The translations under genes were made by a program, and so were the position numbers. A model generated the notes under the pieces. It ran no database searches. It saw only the letters and a program-made list of their open reading frames with translations, and was not told the origin of the DNA. A stretch of DNA of 64,000 nt from Bog-756 sp963806455. GTDB taxonomy: Bacteria > Actinomycetota > Acidimicrobiia > Acidimicrobiales > RAAP-2. Shown here piece after piece: positions 52,053 through 59,659 of the stretch. Position 1 is the stretch's first letter. Every line of letters starts with the position of its first letter. The stretch is taken from the NCBI GenBank assembly GCA_963806455.1, contig CAWDXZ010000003.1, positions 271,986 through 335,985 on the forward strand, in the 5' to 3' direction.

Positions 52053-52505
52053 GAAGGGCGGAGCTCACCCTGTACCGCTTGACTTTCGAGACCAAGGAAC
52101 GCCTCGGGGCTCTCGGCCCGGGAGGCCGCCCGCCTCCCTCGGGACCTCACCGACGCAGCTCTGTCGCCTCCTCGATCCGACGAACTACGCCAAGCCGCTC
52201 AAAGGAGCTGGTCTCCCTGCGTTCTATCTGCTGGGTGCCGAGGTCGAAGGGGAGGTGAAGGACAGGACACCGCGCCAAGCCCGTGTGACACGCCGGAACG
52301 TAACGACCTGTGGGACGCCGGGGCCGGAGGGGCGCGCAGATGTGGGAGGCCGTGATGTGCGAAATAGGGAGTTAATGCCGCGCTGAAGTCGTACCGGTGC
52401 CCGCGCAAACCAGGGAGTATCGGCTACGATCTCCGGATCGAAGCTCGGTACCTCACCCGCCTCGTCGATCCCCTCCTCGACGAGCTCCTAGCGGCCCAAC
52501 CAGCG
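52053..52505. other. Non-coding or degraded stretch after the integrase
   Basis: About 450 bases. An open frame covers much of 52060-52386 but shows no recognisable motif and no good start. The last 70-120 bases appear to be the lost N-terminus of the DUF4143 ATPase (in frame: RLVDPLLDELLAAQPAV), with no ATG, GTG or TTG in it. Confidence 0.5.
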
Positions 52506-53669
52506 GTGATGCTGGTCGGACCCCGGGCGGCCGGGAAGACGACGACCGCCTCCCGTAGGGCTGCAACCACCATCCGGCTCGATCGGCCGGCCGAAGCCGG
52601 GGCCTTCGTGGCCGATCCCGACGCGGCCCTTCGAGGCCTCCCCGAGCCCGTGTTGCTCGACGAGTGGCAACAAGTCCCCGGGGTGCTGGGCGCAGTCAAG
52701 AGGGCAGTGGACGCCGATCCCCGACCCGGACGGTTCCTCATCACCGGATCTGTTCGTGGAGACCTCACCGGCGAGACCTGGCCCGCCACCGGACGGATGC
52801 TTCGGGTCGCCCTCTACACGCTCACCCTGCGAGAGCAGGCGCATGGTGTTGGCGAATCTGCGTTCCTCGACCGAGTGGTCGATGGAGGAAGCCTGACCCG
52901 TCCGCGCCTGGCGCCCGATCTGCGGGGTTATGTGGAGCTGGCTTTGCGCAGTGGATTCCCCTCCCTCCTTGATGTGCCGGGCGCCGTTCGCGAGGAATGG
53001 CTCGAGAGCTATGTCGACCAGCTGATTACCCGCGACGCAGCGGAACTACGCGGTATCCGGGATCCCTCCCGCCTTCGTCGCTATGTCCAGGCCTACGCCC
53101 TCAATTCCGCAGGAGTCGTGGCCGAACAGACGCTCCTCGATGCTTCCGGTCTCGACCGGAAGACTGCGGGCGCGTATGAACGGCTCCTCGTGGATCTTTT
53201 CGTCGTCGAGCCAATGCCGGCATGGACATCCAACAAACTTCAGCGATTGGTCCATCTGTCCAAGCGCTACCTCGTCGAGCCGTCGCTCATGGGGGCCATA
53301 CTGCACGCTGACGTTGACACTGTCCTGCGAGACGTGGATCTGATCGGGAGGTTGCTCGATTCCTTCGTCGCCTCGCAGCTGCGTGCCGAACGCCAAGTCA
53401 GCCGCTCGCGACCAACCCTCTACCACCTGCGCGAACGACAGGGTCGTCACGAGATCGACCTCCTCGCCGAGGTGCGAGGCGGGCGGGTGGTTGCGTGCGA
53501 GGTGAAGGCGAAAGCGGCTCCTCAAACCTCGGACGCCGCCCATCTGAGGTGGCTGCGGGATCGCCTGGGGGACCGCTTCGTGGCGGGCGTCCTCTTCCAT
53601 ACCGGTCCATCGGTCTTCCAGATCGACGACCGGATCACCGTGGTCCCCATGTCGACGCTGTGGCAGTAG
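52506..53669 (+). CDS. AAA_14/DUF4143 ATPase (possibly 5'-truncated)
   Basis: A 387-aa protein: AAA_14 P-loop domain with Walker A LVGPRAAGKTTTA and Walker B PVLLDEWQQVP, sensor-like RFLITGSVRG, then the DUF4143 domain with SRPTLYHLRERQGRHEIDLLAEV, a nuclease-like E-IDLL motif and EVKAKAAPQTSDAAHLRWLRDR. Such proteins are common, scattered on mobile elements and of unclear role. The homologous region clearly continues about 23 codons upstream (RYLTRLVDPLLDELL) without a normal start, so translation either begins at this ATG (or GTG 52503), truncating the domain, or uses a rare start such as ATC/CTG. Confidence 0.82.
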   Translation: MMLVGPRAAGKTTTASRRAATTIRLDRPAEAGAFVADPDAALRGLPEPVLLDEWQQVPGVLGAVKRAVDADPRPGRFLITGSVRGDLTGETWPATGRMLRVALYTLTLREQAHGVGESAFLDRVVDGGSLTRPRLAPDLRGYVELALRSGFPSLLDVPGAVREEWLESYVDQLITRDAAELRGIRDPSRLRRYVQAYALNSAGVVAEQTLLDASGLDRKTAGAYERLLVDLFVVEPMPAWTSNKLQRLVHLSKRYLVEPSLMGAILHADVDTVLRDVDLIGRLLDSFVASQLRAERQVSRSRPTLYHLRERQGRHEIDLLAEVRGGRVVACEVKAKAAPQTSDAAHLRWLRDRLGDRFVAGVLFHTGPSVFQIDDRITVVPMSTLWQ

Positions 53670-53800
53670 GCCGCTGTGCGGCCGCGACGGCGTCCACGGA
53701 CGGCTCGAGGGGAAGACGAGGGAAGTCGCGCCCTCTCTCGTGTGCGCGGCCGGCTCAGCCCGGCGAATAGAACGAACAGATGGCGCGTCAAGGAGGGAAG

Positions 53801-54111
53801 ATGCCGAAGACCGAGCGACCGATGATGGCCCGGTGCACCCCGGCGAGATGCTCAAGGAGGACTTCTTGGATCCGCTCGGGGTCAGCCAGTACCGGCTGGC
53901 GCGGGCCATCCGCGTGCCACCCCGCCGCATCAACGAGATGGTCCACGGAACCCGCCGGATTAGCGCGGACACGGCCCTTCGCCTCGCCCGGTATTTCGGT
54001 ATGAGCGACGGGTTCTGGATGAATATTCAGGGGCACTATGACATCGCGGTAGAAATGGAGAGACTTCGCGCAACGCTCGCTGACATTGAGCCAATGCGGG
54101 CTCCCAACTGA
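53801..54111 (+). pseudogene. higA: HigA-like antitoxin, frameshifted duplicate without toxin
   Basis: The start MPKTERPMM is identical to that of the intact higA at 58325, but one C is missing after the ATGATG (near 53828-53832), shifting the frame. The rest continues one frame over with the HTH (VSQYRLARAIRVPPRRINEMVHGTRRISADTALRLARYF) and ends at 54111; roughly 85% of residues match the second copy by eye. A GTG at 53833 could restart translation just after the lesion and keep the whole DNA-binding domain. No higB lies upstream; the preceding gene is the DUF4143 ATPase. A 19-bp palindrome begins at the stop codon. Confidence 0.8.
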
Positions 54112-54128
54112 TTGCTCGATGAGCAATC
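54110..54128. repeat. 19-bp perfect palindrome at the end of the higA duplicate
   Basis: GATTGCTC-GAT-GAGCAATC, 8-base arms and a 3-base loop, starting inside the stop codon of the higA copy. No T-run follows, so it is not a classical terminator; it may be an RNA hairpin or an operator for the operon that starts at 54218. The intact higA keeps only the first half of this sequence after its stop. Confidence 0.75.
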
Positions 54129-54217
54129 CTCGCCTTCGAGGGTGACGATGACGACATCGCCATGGAAACGAGGGCAGGACGGACGCGGCAGCCACCCAAT
54201 TGATAAGACGTAGAGCA

Positions 54218-54553
54218 ATGACGACCCTTGTAGGACGCTGGCGGATCATCGAGATGGAACTGTGGAGCCAGGAGGACGTCGACCTGGTCACACCAGGATT
54301 CCTCGAGTTCGACTCCGGTCACGCTGGCAGCTTCGGCTTCATCGCGGTCCAGGGCTGCGTTGATTGGCGCGACACACGCCGGGACGGACGGCCGGGCGCA
54401 GAGTTCTCGTGGGAGGGCTTCGACGAGAGTGACCCCGCCTCTGGTCGCGGGTGGGTGGTGATCGAAGAGGATGGTTTACTTCGTGGCCACATCTTCTTCC
54501 ACCTCGGAGACGATTCGGGCTTCCGCGCCACGCGCAAGGGCACCGGGCCGTGA
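54218..54553 (+). CDS. Unknown small protein, first gene of a three-gene island operon
   Basis: A 111-aa protein I do not recognise by family. It opens MTTLVGRWRIIEMELW, is rich in aromatic and acidic residues, and alternates short strands (GFLEFDSGHAGSFGFIAVQGCVDWRD, WVVIEEDGLLRGHIFFH), suggesting a small beta-barrel or lipocalin-like fold; inference from pattern only. Similar short proteins are frequent in actinobacterial accessory regions. GTGA overlap with the next gene. Confidence 0.7.
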   Translation: MTTLVGRWRIIEMELWSQEDVDLVTPGFLEFDSGHAGSFGFIAVQGCVDWRDTRRDGRPGAEFSWEGFDESDPASGRGWVVIEEDGLLRGHIFFHLGDDSGFRATRKGTGP

Positions 54554-55743
54554 CTGCCGGTACGTCGCGGAGACCGCCGATCTTCGGTCCAGAGACCTGG
54601 TCCGAGGTGGGGGGACGGATCTGGAGCCACTGGGATCTGTGGTTTTCCGCCGTCGCCGTCTCTGACCATGGCGGCAGCCTCGACGGCCTGGAGGCCCATC
54701 TCGTGGAGGAGTTGCGGGGTCACCTCGACGGCCGGCAAGGAGCTGAATCGAGGCTCAGCCATCTGGCCGACCTGCGTCGAAGGCTCGAAGACGCTGATCT
54801 CACACCAGTCGACCTCGCCACGCCAGAGGTGCTGGCCGATAGACGGCTGCTGGCCAAGGCGCAGAAGAAGGTGAGTGACCGCTGGATCGAAGGCCGGGCT
54901 CTGACCGCCGCCATGGTGGAAACACCGCGCACGCGCTTGGTGCGACGAGCCCGGTACGACCGGTGGCACGCATTCCCGGTCGATCCAGGCCTCTACTACG
55001 GGTCCTTCCGCCGCCACGTCGAGGTCAAGAGTCACATCTCCAAATACAAGAGTTTCACCGCCGTCGATCGGGTCGAAGAGCGGTTGCGAAGCCTCGATCA
55101 GCCGTCCCTCACACCCGCGCAGCGGTTGGCGCTGTACCGGGCATTCCACACCGCCGGGTTGGAGTTGGCCGATCGGGCTGACGACTCGCACGGCAATGTC
55201 GGCCAGCTACGGCGTGATGCCTGGCACACCTACCTGGGCATCGAGTGGCAGACGACGGGGATCCGAGCCGAGGACTACTGGGCGGATCTGTGTGACCTCG
55301 TCGCGTTCGAGGACTACGCGCTCGACTTCCGAGAGGAAACCCTCCCGTGGCAAGGGATATCCGCCGACCACGCGGAGCTGATCGAAGGTCTCCTCCTCGG
55401 TCTGTTCTCCGAATGCCAATCGCTCTACCTCGATGATCAGGCCGAGGAATCACTCCAGCAGCTCGCCTGGCTCGCCGTCGCCGGACAACGATTCAGCCGG
55501 TACGTCGACGTGGCCGCTCGCCTCGGGAGCGACAACTGGATGCCCATCGAGGCCATGGCAGAGTCGGCGCTGCAGTCTCGCCAGGGAGACCTCGCGGTCG
55601 AGGTGTTCCTCAACGCAGACCGACCTGGCTTCCACCGAGACCACCTTCGCCAACGCTGTTTGGCGCTCACGGGCGTCGACCTCTCCGACACGAAACAGGA
55701 CCATCGGCCGAACCTTCGCCTCGTCGAGGGCGGTGGTCCATGA
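54550..55743 (+). CDS. Unknown helical protein, second gene of the island operon
   Basis: A 397-aa soluble protein with no motif I recognise. It looks almost wholly alpha-helical, with repeated helix pairs in the C-terminal half (ESLQQLAWLAVAGQRFSRYVDVAARLG, IEAMAESALQSRQGDLAVEVFLNADR) reminiscent of TPR/ARM-like repeats. A central aromatic/basic stretch (YYGSFRRHVEVKSHISKYKSF) stands out. GTG 54550 overlaps the upstream stop and its own TGA overlaps the next ATG, so all three genes are coupled. No membrane segment or nuclease motif seen. Confidence 0.75.
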   Translation: MTAGTSRRPPIFGPETWSEVGGRIWSHWDLWFSAVAVSDHGGSLDGLEAHLVEELRGHLDGRQGAESRLSHLADLRRRLEDADLTPVDLATPEVLADRRLLAKAQKKVSDRWIEGRALTAAMVETPRTRLVRRARYDRWHAFPVDPGLYYGSFRRHVEVKSHISKYKSFTAVDRVEERLRSLDQPSLTPAQRLALYRAFHTAGLELADRADDSHGNVGQLRRDAWHTYLGIEWQTTGIRAEDYWADLCDLVAFEDYALDFREETLPWQGISADHAELIEGLLLGLFSECQSLYLDDQAEESLQQLAWLAVAGQRFSRYVDVAARLGSDNWMPIEAMAESALQSRQGDLAVEVFLNADRPGFHRDHLRQRCLALTGVDLSDTKQDHRPNLRLVEGGGP

Positions 55744-57086
55744 ACGAAGGAGAGATCGACGGCGCCGTGCACCGGATCGCGGCCCGACGGCCCGACCTCG
55801 CCTGGACCGTCCAAGCAGTGGCCGATGCCCTGACCGCCGGCGAAGGTCCGGGCATGATCCATCAGGCTGCCCTCCAGCAGTTCCTCTGGTGGTACTTGCC
55901 TCGCGACTACCCGGTCGACGAGTGGGATGGTCTCGTCGAGGCCAGCGCGATGCTGCTCGACGATCTTGGCCTCGCGCTCTTGGCCGACGTGGCCCGGTCC
56001 GAGCAAACGGCCAGTGTGCTCGCCGCATGGAGGCAGAGTCGCACCAAGGGAGCGGCCGCCTTCCGATCCGCCCATGCGAAGTCCGGTGTCGAGCCGCCCG
56101 ACACAACACTGCTGGCATGGGGGTCGGTCATGGGCGTGGATGAGGTGCGGGCCCTCGATGCCGTCGAACGCGCGTTGGGGGATGCGGTCGCCGCTGGCCA
56201 CCTCGTTCCTGGGGCTGCGCGCTGGCAGTCCAAAGCTGCCGTTATCACCGAATCCGTCCTGGGCCGCAAGCTCGAGCTGCCGCCGGGCCAGACTTTGGCC
56301 GGCCTGGTCACCACCGAGCGGATCGGGAGCTGGATCGATGCGGCCCGCCAGCCCGTGCATCAAGCGTGGCGATCAGCGGTCGCCAACCATCTCCTACACC
56401 CGATCGGGCCGCCTGACGACCCGGAGCGTGCCGTGGCACCGATGGGCTGGCTCGTACACCTTGCCGCACAGGCCGGTGGTACCGAGTTGACCCAGAGCGG
56501 TTACCTCGCTCGGGCGACCGTCCTCGCGGCGGTCGAGCAATTCGGCTGGTGGGAATGGGAGAAGCCGCCTCGTTCGGAGGCCGATGTCCATGAGCTCTCG
56601 ACGTTGCGCGAGGCGGCCAACCGGCTCCGACTGCTCCGACGACGTGGCCGGCGGCTGCACGCCACAAGCCGAGGCGTCGGACTGCTCGGTTCACCGGAGC
56701 ACTTGTGGAGAGCGGTGGCCGAGGAGACAGAGGACGGCGAAGACTTCACCCGGGCGGTCACTGAGGTGGTCGCTCTGCGCCTCCTGCAAGGACGTGTCGA
56801 GCGGCGAAGGCTCGTGGCCGACGTTGCTCCGATGCTGACTGCGCAGGGCTGGTCGACGGAAGGCGCTCCGATCACCATGAACCATGTCTCTTCGGCTGTC
56901 TATTGCCCGCTTCGGTGGTGGCGACTGTTCAACGCCATCGACGAGGTTCGGGCGACGTGGGAGTACGGCACGGGGCGGGAACTCACACCACACACGATCG
57001 CCCTCACCGCTGACGGCGAGCGCATGATCCTCGCCTATCTCCGCTCACGAGCCGCCGGCCCTCGTCACCGGGTGGGTGGTGGCTGA
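55740..57086 (+). CDS. Unknown protein, third gene of the island operon
   Basis: A 448-aa protein without a recognised family. The N-terminal part is helical (QQFLWWYLPRDYPVDEWDGLVEASAMLLDDLG), the middle contains an Arg-rich segment (ANRLRLLRRRGRRLHATSRGVGLLG) that resembles a winged-helix wing region, and the last 90 residues form a compact domain (VSSAVYCPLRWWRLFNAIDEVRATWEYG). A DNA- or RNA-binding role is possible but unproven. ATG overlaps the preceding stop (ATGA). Followed by a low-GC intergenic region with nested inverted repeats. Confidence 0.75.
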   Translation: MNEGEIDGAVHRIAARRPDLAWTVQAVADALTAGEGPGMIHQAALQQFLWWYLPRDYPVDEWDGLVEASAMLLDDLGLALLADVARSEQTASVLAAWRQSRTKGAAAFRSAHAKSGVEPPDTTLLAWGSVMGVDEVRALDAVERALGDAVAAGHLVPGAARWQSKAAVITESVLGRKLELPPGQTLAGLVTTERIGSWIDAARQPVHQAWRSAVANHLLHPIGPPDDPERAVAPMGWLVHLAAQAGGTELTQSGYLARATVLAAVEQFGWWEWEKPPRSEADVHELSTLREAANRLRLLRRRGRRLHATSRGVGLLGSPEHLWRAVAEETEDGEDFTRAVTEVVALRLLQGRVERRRLVADVAPMLTAQGWSTEGAPITMNHVSSAVYCPLRWWRLFNAIDEVRATWEYGTGRELTPHTIALTADGERMILAYLRSRAAGPRHRVGGG

Positions 57087-57494
57087 GCTCCACCCGGTGT
57101 CTCGAGCCCAACAGTGGTGAGGATGAAATTGTGAAACCGCAAAAGGCGCCCGAGCCGCAGGCGACCGGGCGATTTATAGTTTCACCGTCGGAGTGAGACG
57201 ATTCTTTGGCCCTCCAAATGGCCCTACATGCGAGCAAACAGGGACGAATTCCGTGGACTGCACAGAATGAGATATCGATCCTGACCTGGTATGATGTAAC
57301 GGAACCGCATCAGAAAGACGGTATGCAGGTCCCTACGGATGCCTTTGCTCGGCTAAAAACGTGCAGAATCAGAAGGTCCAACTCTCTGATTTCCCCGAGG
57401 AGCCACTTATAACACCCTGAAGCGGCACGTGTAGGGGATTGAATGTTCACGTCGATGACGACCTCTCTGAGACCTCTGGCTGTCATGTACTCGG
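57087..57494. other. Intergenic region, AT-richer than surroundings
   Basis: About 400 bases between the unknown operon and the XRE gene. Apart from the nested inverted repeat at 57131-57185 I find no convincing gene; a 68-codon frame at 57206-57412 has no recognisable content. It may be remnant sequence of earlier insertions. Confidence 0.55.
57131..57185. repeat. Nested inverted repeat (hairpin)
   Basis: Outer arms GTGAAAC (57131-57137) and GTTTCAC (57179-57185), inner arms CGCCCG (57147-57152) and CGGGCG (57166-57171), both perfect and centred on the same point. It sits 45 bases after the end of the three-gene operon and could form a bipartite hairpin that terminates or stabilises its message, or be the end of a small mobile unit. 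Confidence 0.65.
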
Positions 57495-57839
57495 TTAACT
57501 AACTCTGGCGAGGACAGTCTGAGTCTTCTGCGCTCCGGCTGGCACCTCGAGTCCGGCAACGAGGTAGCCACCGAAGGCGCGAGCGATCCTTCGCAGCGTC
57601 TCGGTAGTGGGTGCGTGACGGCCGCTCTCGATGCGAGAGATTGCGGCTGTGCTGGTCCCTACCCGCTCTGCCAGCGCTTCTTGAGTGGGGTCGTTGTCCA
57701 CCCGGGCAAGGATGATGATCCGGGCCACGTCCTCATACGGGGCCACGCAGGCCTGCTCGGCCCGATAAGCAGCGCTCCGCCTCGCCCGCCGGCGGGAGGC
57801 GTCGGCGGCACTTTGACCGATGGGGCTGCGATCTGCCAC
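57495..57839 (-). CDS. XRE-family helix-turn-helix protein
   Basis: A 114-aa protein with a Cro/CI-type HTH: DNDPTQEALAERVGTSTAAISRIESGRHAPTTETLRRIARAFG. The N-terminal 45 residues (basic, Ala-rich) are unlike simple repressors; the C-terminus GYLVAGLEVPAGAQ is typical of antitoxin-type XRE proteins paired with RelE-like toxins. No toxin gene is found beside it on the minus strand, so it may be an orphan antitoxin or the repressor of the divergent higBA operon, 188 bases away. Confidence 0.85.
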   Translation of the reverse strand: MADRSPIGQSAADASRRRARRSAAYRAEQACVAPYEDVARIIILARVDNDPTQEALAERVGTSTAAISRIESGRHAPTTETLRRIARAFGGYLVAGLEVPAGAQKTQTVLARVS

Positions 57840-57992
57840 GACTCAGACGTAATCGATTTTGAAAACTCAGCACCCAGACCCTTACTGTGCATCGTGACCC
57901 GCTGCCCCAGGAAGGTATCTGGGCTCGGCCTGCTCAGGTCGCAGCTGTTCTTGACCAACCCAAGGCAGAACGATGCGCTGAGAGCATAACGC

Positions 57993-58021
57993 TTGACGGT
58001 ATTAACGGAACACGTTAGTAT
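57993..58021 (+). promoter_or_regulatory. higBA promoter with overlapping palindrome
   Basis: TTGACG (57993-57998), 17 bases, TAGTAT (58016-58021): a strong sigma-70-type promoter. TAACG-GAACA-CGTTA (58003-58017) is a perfect inverted repeat lying in the spacer and touching the -10, the expected site for HigA autorepression. The higB GTG is at 58028, 6 bases after the -10, so the message is probably leaderless. Confidence 0.75.
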
Positions 58022-58027
58022 CGGTCA

Positions 58028-58315
58028 GTGTTGAGAGACGCCTCCTTCAAGGATGGTGACACCAAGAGGGTCTGGCAGCGACTGGCGGTCCGGAAATTCG
58101 GGCCAGACGTGCAAAAGGTTGCTTGGCGCAAGCTGGCCTACCTGAACGCCGCCGAGAGGATCGGTGACCTTGCCGTTCCACCGGGCAACAGGCTCGAGAA
58201 GCTGAAGGGTGATCGGGCCGGCCAGTACAGCATTCGGGTCAATGATCAATACCGAATCTGCTTCAAGTGGGGCGCCACCGGCCCCAGAGCCGTCGAGATC
58301 GTCGATTACCACTGA
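58028..58315 (+). CDS. higB: HigB-type toxin (RelE/ParE superfamily)
   Basis: A 95-aa toxin, a ribosome-dependent mRNA interferase in characterised HigB proteins. ASFKDGDTKRVWQRL at the start, KLAYLNAAERIGDLAVPPGNRLEKLKGDRAGQYSIRVNDQYRICF with the basic and aromatic residues of the active surface, and the final strand AVEIVDYH are typical. Toxin-first order, as in HigBA, with higA 9 bases after its stop. GTG start at 58028. Confidence 0.93.
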   Translation: MLRDASFKDGDTKRVWQRLAVRKFGPDVQKVAWRKLAYLNAAERIGDLAVPPGNRLEKLKGDRAGQYSIRVNDQYRICFKWGATGPRAVEIVDYH

Positions 58316-58324
58316 GGAGAGACG

Positions 58325-58630
58325 ATGCCGAAGACCGAGAGACCGATGATGACCCCGGTGCACCCGGGCGAGATGCTCAAGGAGGACTTCTTGGATCCGC
58401 TCGGGGTTAGCCAGTACCGGCTGGCACAGGCCATCGGCGTTCCACCCCGCCGTATCAACGAGATCGTTCACGGAACTCGTCGGATCAGCGCTGACACGGC
58501 CCTGCGCCTCTCGCGGTACTTCGGAATGAGTGACGAGTTCTGGATGAACCTTCAGGGGCACTATGACATCGAGGTCGAAAAGGACCGACTCCGCTCGAAG
58601 CTCGCCGAAATCGAGCCACTGGCCAGCTGA
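58325..58630 (+). CDS. higA: HigA-type antitoxin
   Basis: A 101-aa antitoxin with a central XRE HTH (VSQYRLAQAIGVPPRRINEIVHGTRRISADTALRLSRYFG) and the HigA hallmarks PVHPGEMLKEDFLDPLG and FWMNLQGHYDIEVE. Neutralises HigB and represses the operon through the palindrome in the promoter. A closely related frameshifted copy lies about 4.5 kb upstream at 53801-54111. Confidence 0.94.
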   Translation: MPKTERPMMTPVHPGEMLKEDFLDPLGVSQYRLAQAIGVPPRRINEIVHGTRRISADTALRLSRYFGMSDEFWMNLQGHYDIEVEKDRLRSKLAEIEPLAS

Positions 58631-58886
58631 TTGCTGGATTGGGTTGAAAATATAGAGTTCAGTGAGCGGATCCGACGGTCGAACCAGCAGCAGACCACAC
58701 AACCATGGGAGCCGACCCTCTTCGGCGAGTCCGGCCAGCAGAACCCCGTTGGCGTGGTCGACAGGAGCTCGCCCTCTGCGCTTAAGCTCGCCTCAGAGGG
58801 TCGAACTTTGATTCTAAAGCGAGGCGAACTCCACCCACGCCAAGGCAACATAGCGCTACGGGGCAGCTGCCCCCGGCGCCACGCCA

Positions 58887-59306
58887 TCAGCTTTCCGGCT
58901 CCTGGTCGAGCAGATCCAGGAAATCGGCGGGCCGGTAGACGGGGATCGTTTCGGCAAGGCCAAGCAGGTGACCATCGCCCGTGACGAGGAGTGCCCGAGC
59001 CGTGACGGCCAGAGCGATGAGGTAATCGTCACCGGGGTCGGGCGACCGGACGGCCGGAAGTTCGCTCGGGTCGTCGTGCACGTGAGCCTCGTGGCGAAGA
59101 ATGGCGAGGAGCGCCCGAGCTTCCGACTCGGTTACGCGTTCCCGAATCTTGCGGTAAGCGAGCGCGCGCTCGAGCTCTTCCAGCAGCAGGGGTGAAACGA
59201 TCAAGTCGTAGACACCGTCCGTCCACGCCCTGATCACGCTGGCGGGCGAGCCGCCCAGTGAGAGCAAGGCGGAGATGATGACGTTGGGGTCAAGGACGGC
59301 CCGCAC
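58887..59306 (-). CDS. PIN-domain toxin (COG1569-like)
   Basis: A 139-aa PIN-domain nuclease. The first acidic residue is in MRAVLDPNVIISALL (Asp6, with the N and S of the active centre), Glu in LLLEELERAL, and the Asp pair in SPDPGDDYLIALAV and LVTGDGHLLGL. This four-acid centre binds Mg/Mn and cleaves RNA in VapC-type toxins. GTG start at 59306, three bases after the antitoxin stop on the same strand. The pair forms a type II toxin-antitoxin module. Confidence 0.9.
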   Translation of the reverse strand: MRAVLDPNVIISALLSLGGSPASVIRAWTDGVYDLIVSPLLLEELERALAYRKIRERVTESEARALLAILRHEAHVHDDPSELPAVRSPDPGDDYLIALAVTARALLVTGDGHLLGLAETIPVYRPADFLDLLDQEPES

Positions 59307-59309
59307 CGG

Positions 59310-59543
59310 TCAGCGCCGTTGGCGTCTCCGGGTGGCGTGCTGTGCTTCGACAGCCATCTGGACAGCAGTCTCTTCGGGGAGGTCGTTGCGCTCCCAGATC
59401 TGATCGAACAGATCGAGGCCCAGATCGCGTCGCAACGACTCCTCGATCACTTCGCTGTCCGCCTTCCCAAGCCGGGCGGCGCGGATCTTCACGGCTCGGA
59501 GGACCTCCTCGTCGATTGTGAGTGTCGTTCGCGTCTTGGACAT
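59310..59543 (-). CDS. Ribbon-helix-helix antitoxin of the PIN toxin
   Basis: A 77-aa protein. RTTLTIDEEVLRAVKIRAARLGKADSEVIEESLRRDLG has the strand-helix-helix pattern of CopG/MetJ-type antitoxins; the tail after it (DLFDQIWERNDLPEETAV) would wrap the toxin. First gene of the pair, followed at once by the PIN gene. Upstream is a 116-base gap to the divergent chimeric gene. Confidence 0.88.
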   Translation of the reverse strand: MSKTRTTLTIDEEVLRAVKIRAARLGKADSEVIEESLRRDLGLDLFDQIWERNDLPEETAVQMAVEAQHATRRRQRR

Positions 59544-59659
59544 GACTACATCTTAGCATCAAGATGCAGCGCCTGAGACCCGGGACATCAGGCCGAGGAT
59601 CGGAGCCGCCTGCGCAGCCCAGTCCGGCTGGGGTCGCTCAGGACGGGTAGTTTCACCGC

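Noticed and set aside
52060..52386. Open frame between the integrase and the ATPase
   Set aside because: No start with a ribosome-binding site, no recognisable domain and shared by several frames; treated as degraded sequence.
57206..57412. 68-codon open frame in the gap after the unknown operon
   Set aside because: No motif, no ribosome-binding site, and composition not typical of genes nearby.
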